From contig JAFZVO010000108.1 of NCBI GenBank assembly GCA_017617775.1, positions 1 through 7,195 of the forward strand: DNA of 7,195 bases, written 5' to 3'. This DNA comes from Bacilli bacterium. GTDB taxonomy: Bacteria; Bacillota_I; Bacilli_A; RFN20; CAG-826. Each line of letters opens with the position of its first letter. Position 1 is the stretch's first letter. Below the pieces are notes generated by a model. The model saw only the letters and a program-made list of their open reading frames with translations, was not told the origin of the DNA and did not search any database. Below are positions 1 through 5,562 of the stretch, in pieces. The position numbers and the translations under genes were made by a program.

Positions 1-435
1 AATGGTGAGATTGACGCGAGCGGACCAGGCCTCCTCATGAGTGGCTTCGTTTCTTATAACGCAGGCACGCTCTCTCACTCCATCAGCGATATTGAAATCA
101 AAAACACCCAAGGGGATCATAACAGCGTATCAATGGCCGGTTTCATCTATAAAAACGATGAATCAGGGGATATTAGAAGATGCGTGGCGAGAGCAACAAT
201 CACTGGTCCATTCAATGGTTATCATGATTTTGGATATGTCAATTCCTTAGGCTTTAGCTTTGCTAATCTTTACATTGATAGTGGTTATAGTGGTGTCCAA
301 GCAGGCTATTTTGATAATACTGAAGTTGGGACAAGTGATGACTTAATAAAAGCCAGTGTTTTAAATCCAATTGGGTTTGTTTCTCCGTTATGGTCATTTG
401 CTGATGGCGTCATTACTTTAAATATGAATGGATAG
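1..435 (+). CDS. GLUG-like beta-helix repeat protein, C-terminal fragment (5' end outside window)
   Basis: An open frame runs from the first base to a TAG at 433-435, giving 144 visible residues; the start lies upstream of the window. The fragment contains spaced segments of the pattern 'xGFxxxNxGxIxxxxxxxxI': MSGFVSYNAGTLSHSISDI, then MAGFIYKNDESGDIRRCVA, then a more degenerate FGYVNSLGFSFANLYID. This is the rung pattern of GLUG-type parallel beta-helix surface proteins. The last residues (SPLWSFADGVITLNMNG) resemble the 'W...G.YP.L' ending common in such proteins and seen in the next gene (EIWEIIGNNYPTLKQ). It is probably a secreted or surface-anchored protein paralogous to its downstream neighbour, but no signal peptide is visible because the N-terminus is missing. 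No enzymatic motif is seen. Family assignment is by pattern only; substrate or ligand is unknown. Confidence 0.75.
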   Translation, partial: NGEIDASGPGLLMSGFVSYNAGTLSHSISDIEIKNTQGDHNSVSMAGFIYKNDESGDIRRCVARATITGPFNGYHDFGYVNSLGFSFANLYIDSGYSGVQAGYFDNTEVGTSDDLIKASVLNPIGFVSPLWSFADGVITLNMNG

Positions 436-438
436 GAG
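434..438 (+). promoter_or_regulatory. Ribosome binding site AGGAG overlapping upstream stop codon
   Basis: AGGAG shares its first two bases with the TAG stop (433-435) of the preceding gene. It lies 3 nt before the ATG at 442 and 6 nt before the ATG at 445. The longer spacing is the more usual, so I favour the second ATG. The overlap of stop codon and SD suggests co-transcription and possible translational coupling of the two surface-protein genes. Confidence 0.75.
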
Positions 439-444
439 AAGATG

Positions 445-3153
445 ATGAAGAAGAGTAGAACATTATTACTGTTATCATCTGTATTATTGCTCCTTTCATC
501 ATGTTCAGAAAGCGTGATCAAGATTGATTTGGCTTATTCTTTTAGAAAAGCAAATTGGGAAAATGCATATGATTATGAATCTTCTTATTTCTTGACTGAT
601 AATGTCGATAAACAAATATATAGTTTTAATAAACGCTCTGGCATTGATTCTTTTGAAGAATATGCGCTTATGATGGTTTATGGAGGTCGAGAAGAAGCCG
701 ACAACGCTCATCTCGGGTATCATTTCAGTTCTATTAGTAATGGAATCATATACTTCAATAAAGATGAGTATACCATCGAATATAGTGGGTACTTTAATAT
801 TGATAATATTAATAATCCTCAAAAATATACTTTCATGGAAGAATTTGAAGATGCGAGTGTCTATAAACTCAACCCATTATTCAATTATTATGATCTCGAT
901 GCAAAAGAATATATTGATGAATTACCATGTGATAATCCACGTAATATACGTTTAGAAGTATCTTTAAAAGAAGATGAAGTGACAATCAATTACCATGGTT
1001 TAGAAGGACTCCATCACAGCAATCCAACAACGATAAACCTCACCAGTGGAGATAAAGATAAGACTTTCACATTAAAGAATCCTACTGATAATATTGCGAA
1101 TGTGACTTTCCTCGGTTTTTATACGAGCAAAGAAATCGATAAAGAAGATTTAAACAAGGACAAAATAACCACATTTGATCCTTATAGTGGTATCACTGAT
1201 ATCTACGCCCATTTTGAATCAGAAAAGAGAACTTTCTCATTTTATGAGAATGGTAAGGCACTTAGCACAGCTGAATATACATTTGACAATCGTTACGATG
1301 TTCTCGAAAAGAATCTTCCAAAAAGAGAGGGCAAAGTCTGTTCATGGGATTTAGAAACAATATCGGAACTCAAGAATTACACAGTTAATCTCATTGTTGA
1401 AGATGATATTTTTGATATCGCTTTATATGATATCGACACTCAATTATTAATCGGCGAATATCAGATGCGTAACGACGAGAGCTATCAACTACTAAAAGCA
1501 AAAGCTCCAAATGGTAAATATGTTGTTTCAATGTATTATGATATCAAAGAAGAAAAACCAGTCGGCGCCTCTGACAAGGTAAAATCTGATAATAAGATAT
1601 ACGCAAAACTTAAAAATATTAAAAAGATTAGCACATACGAAGAATTCTTAAAATTCTATGATGATCCAAAAGGTTCTTATCAACTCACTAATGACATTGA
1701 TTTTAAAGGGGCGGCGATTAAACCAATCGCATCCTTCAGTGGAACATTTGATGGTGGTGGTTTCGCCCTCAAGAATTTCAATATGCAGAATCATAAGAAT
1801 TCCACAAATTTTGCTTTATTCACTGATAATAGTGGAACGATTAAGAATCTCGAATTATCTTCTTTTACATCCACAAACAAATATCGTGGTGCGAGTAATA
1901 CAGCAGTCTATCAAGGTGTTCTCACCTCGATAAACAATGGTATTATTGATAACATTGTTATCAAAGATTCAATTTCTAGCGGGTTATCATCTGGAGTTAC
2001 ACAAACCAGTGTGAGCAATGAAAATACTTTAAGTGTCGGATTAGTGGCGGCATTAAATAAAGGGACAATTAATGATGTCAGTTTAGAGGCAGCCAGTGTA
2101 TGGATGTCTAACACCATTGGATATGGCACATACAATATGGGTGGTTTAGCAGGCCACCACGGTAAAATTTATGCAAACGAAGGTCTCGTTGTTGGAAAGA
2201 ACGAAGGGACAATCACCAATATCAGTATTGATGAGCATTCTACTGTCACTTCTTCAGTATTAACTTTTAGCCAAAACGATTTTGTGGCGACTAGTTCAGT
2301 CACTTATGATTTGGGACTCGGCATCTTGTGTGGAACAAACAGCGGATCAATCAAAAACGCGGTTATCAGCGGTAATTTGCGTCAATATGACAGTAGTTAT
2401 GTTAACGATAGCAATGTTAAAAGATATTTATCTTATGCCTTTGGCGGCATTGTTGGAAAGAATACAAACAAAGTAGAAAATGTCGAAGTTGATGAGACAA
2501 ATATAAATATCGGAGATGTGAGGACTGGCGATGATACTTATTATCCAGTCGCTGGATTATTGGTTGGTAACAATAGCGGCACGCTCAATAAATCCTTTGC
2601 TACTTCAAATGCCAAAGGTAATATTACCTTTGGAACTAACCATCTCGGCGGCATCTTTGGCCTCAATAGTGGAACAATTACAAATTGTTATACCCAAGGA
2701 AGAATTACTGCCAGCGCTTTAGCTTCTGAATTATCAGGCATCGGATTTAAAAACACAGGTAAAGTGGAATATTGTTATTCGATTGCGACATTAGTTGCTG
2801 AAGACAGAGAATACACGAATGTCAATTTTAAAGGTGGTGTGACTAACAATACCAGTTCAGGTAAGATTTCCCATTGTTTTATCAATCCAACATACACGGG
2901 CAATGGCTATGTTTCAAAAGCTTATAAATTTGGCTATTCAAACGAAGGCACGGCCTTATATTGTTATTGTCCAAGCGCATTTACTTCCGATGTTCCTGAA
3001 GAAAAGTGGGCGACAAATGAAGAATTCCCACTTGTTGAAGTGAGTTCTGGTGATTTCACAGATTCCGAATTCATCTTTGACCAAACTAGATTAGCGTTCA
3101 ATGAAGAAATTTGGGAAATCATTGGTAACAATTATCCAACTTTGAAACAATAA
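445..3153 (+). CDS. Surface lipoprotein with InlB-like domain and GLUG-like beta-helix repeats
   Basis: A complete 902-residue protein (903 if the ATG at 442 is used). Residues 1-20 are a lipoprotein signal: basic MKKSR, a Leu/Ser-rich hydrophobic core, and an LSSC lipobox with Cys20 as the predicted lipidated residue, so it should be anchored on the outer face of the membrane. Residues about 21-190 match no family I recognise. Residues about 194-257 resemble an InlB/Listeria-Bacteroides B-repeat (VTFLGFYTS ... DIYAHFES); a second degenerate copy may follow at about 260-390. From about 393 comes the usual lead-in of GLUG proteins (Y-Q-L-T-N-D-I-D-F, then GTFDGGGFALKNF near 433), followed by about ten rungs such as GGIVGKN, AGLLVGNNSGTL and GGIFGLNSGTITNCY. 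The end, W-x-I-I-G-N-N-Y-P-T-L, is a typical GLUG C-terminus. A role in adhesion or glycan binding is inference; no catalytic motif is visible. The gene starts 9 nt after its likely paralogue. Confidence 0.85.
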   Translation: MKKSRTLLLLSSVLLLLSSCSESVIKIDLAYSFRKANWENAYDYESSYFLTDNVDKQIYSFNKRSGIDSFEEYALMMVYGGREEADNAHLGYHFSSISNGIIYFNKDEYTIEYSGYFNIDNINNPQKYTFMEEFEDASVYKLNPLFNYYDLDAKEYIDELPCDNPRNIRLEVSLKEDEVTINYHGLEGLHHSNPTTINLTSGDKDKTFTLKNPTDNIANVTFLGFYTSKEIDKEDLNKDKITTFDPYSGITDIYAHFESEKRTFSFYENGKALSTAEYTFDNRYDVLEKNLPKREGKVCSWDLETISELKNYTVNLIVEDDIFDIALYDIDTQLLIGEYQMRNDESYQLLKAKAPNGKYVVSMYYDIKEEKPVGASDKVKSDNKIYAKLKNIKKISTYEEFLKFYDDPKGSYQLTNDIDFKGAAIKPIASFSGTFDGGGFALKNFNMQNHKNSTNFALFTDNSGTIKNLELSSFTSTNKYRGASNTAVYQGVLTSINNGIIDNIVIKDSISSGLSSGVTQTSVSNENTLSVGLVAALNKGTINDVSLEAASVWMSNTIGYGTYNMGGLAGHHGKIYANEGLVVGKNEGTITNISIDEHSTVTSSVLTFSQNDFVATSSVTYDLGLGILCGTNSGSIKNAVISGNLRQYDSSYVNDSNVKRYLSYAFGGIVGKNTNKVENVEVDETNINIGDVRTGDDTYYPVAGLLVGNNSGTLNKSFATSNAKGNITFGTNHLGGIFGLNSGTITNCYTQGRITASALASELSGIGFKNTGKVEYCYSIATLVAEDREYTNVNFKGGVTNNTSSGKISHCFINPTYTGNGYVSKAYKFGYSNEGTALYCYCPSAFTSDVPEEKWATNEEFPLVEVSSGDFTDSEFIFDQTRLAFNEEIWEIIGNNYPTLKQ
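1741..2980 (+). repeat. GLUG-like beta-helix rungs encoded within the lipoprotein
   Basis: About ten degenerate protein-level repeats, not DNA repeats, spaced about 25-45 codons apart. Lipoprotein residues at their cores are: FALFTDNSGTIKNL near 456-469, LTSINNGIIDNI near 493-504, VAALNKGTINDV near 534-545, VVGKNEGTITNI near 582-593, GILCGTNSGSIKNA near 626-639, GGIVGKNTNKVENV near 667-680, AGLLVGNNSGTLNK near 703-716, GGIFGLNSGTITNCY near 735-749, SGIGFKNTGKVEYCY near 764-778, and GGVTNNTSSGKISHCF near 797-812. A last degenerate unit (FGYSNEGTALYCYC) ends near 842. The nucleotide sequence of the units has diverged, so recent tandem duplication is unlikely. Confidence 0.65.
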
Positions 3154-3174
3154 AAAAACATGCATTAGCATGTT
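3152..3174 (-). terminator. Rho-independent terminator of pyrR (convergent region)
   Basis: The inverted repeat AACATGC / GCATGTT (3157-3163 with 3168-3174) forms a 7-bp stem with an ATTA loop. On the minus strand the stem is followed directly by a run of seven T in total (two belong to the stem), so it fits a terminator for pyrR, whose stop codon lies 3 nt upstream of the stem. The A-run begins inside the TAA stop of the lipoprotein gene. On the plus strand the hairpin is followed by CTCTTATAATT, a poor U-tract, so it may act in that direction only weakly. Confidence 0.8.
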
Positions 3175-3177
3175 CTC

Positions 3178-3714
3178 TTATAATTCTAATAGGTCTATGC
3201 AGCTCGCGTTGTCGATTTCTTTGAATTTGACCGCGATGACTTCGTTATGAGAAGTGGGGACATTTTTACCGATGAAATCCGCGCGTATTGGGAGTTCTCG
3301 ATGACCTCGATCAACGATGACGGCGAACTGTATGGCTTTTGGCCTACCATGTCTCATGATGCCGTCAATCGCAGCTCTACAAGTTCTTCCTGTATATAAG
3401 ACATCATCGCATAAGACGACAATCTTACCAGTCATATCGAGATTGATTTTATCTTCTTCAATTAAGGCTTCTGGATGTAATTCGCTTAAGTCATCTCTAT
3501 ATAAAGTGATATCGAGTTCTTGGACAGGGACCATAATATTCTCTAAAGCGAGAAGATTAGCCTGTAATTGCTTCGCGAAAGGGACGCCTCTAGTTTTAAT
3601 ACCGACTAAAACGATGTTATCAACACCGTTATTGTGTTCAATGATCTCGTGAGACAATCTTTTAATGGCTCTATTTAAGCCGACTTCATCTAAAATCTGC
3701 GTTTTGAATTTCAT
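3178..3714 (-). CDS. pyrR: Bifunctional pyrimidine operon regulator / uracil phosphoribosyltransferase PyrR
   Basis: 178 residues, close to the approximately 180 usual for PyrR. In this family the protein binds leader RNA of pyr genes when UMP/UTP are high, promoting attenuation, and also catalyses uracil + PRPP to UMP + PPi. Visible hallmarks are ILDE near the N-terminus, VLVGIKTRGVPFA (36-47), LDITLYRDDL (67-76), the PRPP-binding loop VVLCDDVLYTGRT (99-111), and VDRGHRELPIRADFIGKNVPTS (134-155), which is diagnostic of PyrR as opposed to Upp. It is transcribed divergently from upp, with which it shares substrate and product. The start matches the family N-terminus, but I see no AGGAG-type site in the 25 nt before the ATG; the sequence there is very AT-rich. 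No PyrR-binding RNA hairpin or de novo pyr gene is visible here, so its targets lie elsewhere. Confidence 0.96.
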   Translation of the reverse strand: MKFKTQILDEVGLNRAIKRLSHEIIEHNNGVDNIVLVGIKTRGVPFAKQLQANLLALENIMVPVQELDITLYRDDLSELHPEALIEEDKINLDMTGKIVVLCDDVLYTGRTCRAAIDGIMRHGRPKAIQFAVIVDRGHRELPIRADFIGKNVPTSHNEVIAVKFKEIDNASCIDLLEL

Positions 3715-3734
3715 ATGTATATTTAAGCATATTT

Positions 3735-3762
3735 ATTGTCTATTTTGAATAAATAATCACAA
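3735..3762 (-). promoter_or_regulatory. Tentative pyrR promoter
   Basis: Reading the minus strand, TTGTGA (3762-3757) is followed after 16 nt by GACAAT (3740-3735); each matches four of six consensus positions. It would start a transcript with a leader of only about 15 nt before the pyrR ATG, consistent with the absence of a clear ribosome binding site. In such AT-rich DNA weak matches arise by chance. Confidence 0.25.
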
Positions 3763-3795
3763 CATTTAAATATAGGTTAAAAATGTGTTTTTTAT

Positions 3796-3840
3796 CGAAA
3801 AACTTTCTAAAATAATTATTTAATAATTAATGGTTTTTCG
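3796..3840. repeat. Nested inverted repeat in the pyrR-upp divergent intergenic region
   Basis: An outer perfect 8-bp inverted repeat, CGAAAAAC (3796-3803) and GTTTTTCG (3833-3840), encloses an inner perfect 8-bp palindrome around a single base, TAATTATT-T-AATAATTA (3813-3829). The arms sit within the 152-nt gap between divergent genes and end 13 nt before the upp ribosome binding site. It could be a protein-binding site, a leader RNA structure, or chance symmetry in AT-rich DNA; it lacks the U-tract position expected of a terminator. The rest of 3715-3866 is AT-rich and must contain the upp promoter, but I cannot place its boxes convincingly. A TATATA at 3845-3850 is too poorly supported to call. 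Confidence 0.45.
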
Positions 3841-3853
3841 TTAATATATACAC

Positions 3854-3858
3854 GAGGT
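3854..3858 (+). promoter_or_regulatory. Ribosome binding site of upp
   Basis: GAGGT lies 8 nt before the ATG at 3867, which supports that start codon and thus the 215-residue Upp. The divergent pyrR has no comparable site. Confidence 0.7.
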
Positions 3859-3866
3859 ATACAAAT

Positions 3867-4514
3867 ATGGATTTAAGTAAATACACACAATTTCATGCGA
3901 TTGATCATCCTTTACTCAAACACAAAATTACGAGATTAAGAGATAAGAACACAAAGACAAATGAGTTCCGTACAATCGTCAAAGAAATCGCCTTTATCGA
4001 AGGCTATGAAGCTCTCAGAGATTTACCAACTCACTTAAGAGAGATTGAAACGCCAATTGAAAAAACAATGCAACCAAGTGTTTCAAAGAAACACATCTGC
4101 TTCGTCCCAATCTTAAGAGCGGGCTTAGGCATGGAAGATGGTATGCTTGAACTCGTCCCAGGTGCGACTTGTGGACATATCGGTTTATACCGTGACGAAG
4201 AGACTAAAAAACCAGTTGAATATTACTGCAAATTACCACGCGATATCGCTGATAGACACGTCTATTTAATCGACCCAATGCTCGCGACAGGTGGTTCTGC
4301 CATGGGTGCTGTCGAAATCTTGAGAAAACATGGTGCGAAGAAGATCACCTTCATCTGCATCATCGCCGCTCCAGAGGGCGTCAAAGCTTTCTGTGAAGCT
4401 TGTCCAGATGTCGAAGTCTTCTGCGGTGCTGTCGATAGAGAATTAAATGCTAACGCCTATATCTGTCCAGGTCTTGGCGATTGTGGCGACCGTACTTTCG
4501 GTACTGTTAAATAA
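3867..4514 (+). CDS. upp: Uracil phosphoribosyltransferase Upp
   Basis: 215 residues, slightly longer than the approximately 209 usual in Bacillota. It salvages uracil: uracil + PRPP gives UMP + PPi in the cytoplasm. Visible family features are the N-terminal H-P-L-L-K-H-K-I-T-R-L-R-D-K (family form HPLIQHKLTxIRDKxT), the segment FVPILRAGLGMEDGML, the PRPP-binding loop VYLIDPMLATGGSA (132-145), and the uracil-binding C-terminus AYICPGLGDCGDRTFGT (197-213), where the common GLGDAGDR carries Cys206 instead of Ala. Tyr198 and Asp205 of that motif are kept, so it should be active. It is the first gene of a plus-strand run with prs and a DUF1846 protein and diverges from pyrR. Together with Prs it forms a supply-and-use pair for PRPP. 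Confidence 0.97.
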   Translation: MDLSKYTQFHAIDHPLLKHKITRLRDKNTKTNEFRTIVKEIAFIEGYEALRDLPTHLREIETPIEKTMQPSVSKKHICFVPILRAGLGMEDGMLELVPGATCGHIGLYRDEETKKPVEYYCKLPRDIADRHVYLIDPMLATGGSAMGAVEILRKHGAKKITFICIIAAPEGVKAFCEACPDVEVFCGAVDRELNANAYICPGLGDCGDRTFGTVK

Positions 4515-4522
4515 TTAAACAT

Positions 4523-4543
4523 AAGGGGTATCTGCCCCTTTTT
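4523..4543 (+). terminator. Terminator-like hairpin between upp and prs
   Basis: AAGGGG (4523-4528) pairs with CCCCTT (4535-4540) around a TATCTG loop, followed by three more T and then GTATTTT. This is an intrinsic terminator with a short U-tract. Only 21 nt separate it from the prs ATG, too little for a full promoter plus ribosome binding site, so prs probably depends on read-through or on a promoter inside upp. It may therefore act as a partial terminator that sets the upp:prs ratio, or as an mRNA-stabilising or processing hairpin. Confidence 0.75.
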
Positions 4544-4564
4544 GTATTTTATAGGAGAAAAATT

Positions 4565-5548
4565 ATGGCAAAAGGATTAGAAAGATTAAAACTTATCTCA
4601 CTGAGTGCAAATGAGAAGATGACAAAAGAAATCTCTGATATTCTCGGCGTGGAGATTCTTCCAAGCCATGTCACTCACTTCGCCGATGGAGAGATGATCT
4701 TCGAAGGTGAAAAATCATTCCGTGGTGATAATATCTATATTATTCAATCTACTTGTTCACCAGTTACAGAAAGACTCATGGAAGTCCTTCTCTGCTGTGA
4801 CGCATGTAAGAGAGCGAGTGCGAGAAGCATCACTCTCATCATGCCTTACTTCGGATATGCGAGACAAGATCGTAAAGCCAAAGCCAGACAACCAATCTCT
4901 GCGAAATTAGTCGCAGACTTATTAACAACTGCCGGTGCGAACAGACTTATCTGTACTGACTTACACGCATCCCAAATTCAAGGCTTCTTCAACATCCCTG
5001 TTGATGATGTCTCCGCGATGCCATTATTCTATCGTTATTTCACCGATATGAATTTAGAAGACGTCGTCTGCGTCTCTCCAGATCACGGTGGTGTGACTCG
5101 CACTTCCCGTCTAGCGGCGAAGATGAACGTCCCAATCGCGATTATTGATAAACGTCGTCCAGAACCAAACAAAGCCGAAGTCATCGGTATCGTCGGTGAT
5201 ATCAAAGATAAGACTTGTATCATCGTTGATGATATCGCGGACACTGCGGGCACTTTATGCGCGGCGGCGAATAAACTTAAGGAACTCGGTGCAAAACGCG
5301 TCTTTGCGGCCATTACACATGGTATTTTAAGTAGAGATGCGGTCACAAAGATTCAATACTCCGCGATTGAGAAATTAGTGATCACTGACTCCATTCCATT
5401 ACCATTAGAAAAACAAATCGATAAAATTGAAGTTCTTCCATTAGCCCCAATGATGGCTAACATCATCAAAGCTCTTGAATTAGGTACTTCTTTAGCGGAA
5501 GCTCACCAGAGTTTCGAAAAAGTCCAATTCGGTAACGACGAAGAATAG
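4565..5548 (+). CDS. prs: Ribose-phosphate pyrophosphokinase (PRPP synthetase)
   Basis: 327 residues (family usually about 310-320). It transfers diphosphate from ATP to ribose 5-phosphate to give PRPP, the precursor for nucleotides, His, Trp and NAD and the co-substrate of the neighbouring Upp and PyrR. Class I hallmarks: HFADGE (37-42; family FSDGE), MPYFGYARQDRK, DLHASQIQGFF with His134, VSPDHGGVTR, the catalytic flexible-loop KRRP with Lys196 and Arg198, and the ribose-5-phosphate/PRPP loop IVDDIADTAGT (220-230). The N-terminal LSANEKMTKEI replaces the common GNSNPELAxxI but keeps its position. AGGAG at 4553-4557 lies 7 nt before the ATG and fixes the start. The gene follows upp after a hairpin and precedes a DUF1846 gene by 14 nt. 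All expected catalytic residues that I can check are present. Confidence 0.97.
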   Translation: MAKGLERLKLISLSANEKMTKEISDILGVEILPSHVTHFADGEMIFEGEKSFRGDNIYIIQSTCSPVTERLMEVLLCCDACKRASARSITLIMPYFGYARQDRKAKARQPISAKLVADLLTTAGANRLICTDLHASQIQGFFNIPVDDVSAMPLFYRYFTDMNLEDVVCVSPDHGGVTRTSRLAAKMNVPIAIIDKRRPEPNKAEVIGIVGDIKDKTCIIVDDIADTAGTLCAAANKLKELGAKRVFAAITHGILSRDAVTKIQYSAIEKLVITDSIPLPLEKQIDKIEVLPLAPMMANIIKALELGTSLAEAHQSFEKVQFGNDEE

Positions 5549-5562
5549 TTGAGGATATACCT

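Noticed and set aside
1741..2980. Direct DNA repeats or a CRISPR-like array in the lipoprotein gene
   Set aside because: The periodicity exists only at the protein level; the nucleotide units are diverged, unequal in length and in frame with a beta-helix protein.
3317..3652. Plus-strand open frame of 111 codons opposite pyrR
   Set aside because: It lies wholly antisense to a strongly conserved gene, has no ribosome binding site and no recognisable product.
3715..3866. PyrR-binding RNA hairpin or other riboswitch upstream of upp or pyrR
   Set aside because: I looked for the UCC-G-GAGG-type PyrR loop and other riboswitch cores and found only AT-rich sequence with palindromes; no match.
5083..5346. 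Minus-strand open frame of 87 codons opposite prs
   Set aside because: Antisense shadow of a conserved catalytic region; low-complexity Ser/Ala-rich translation typical of a shadow.
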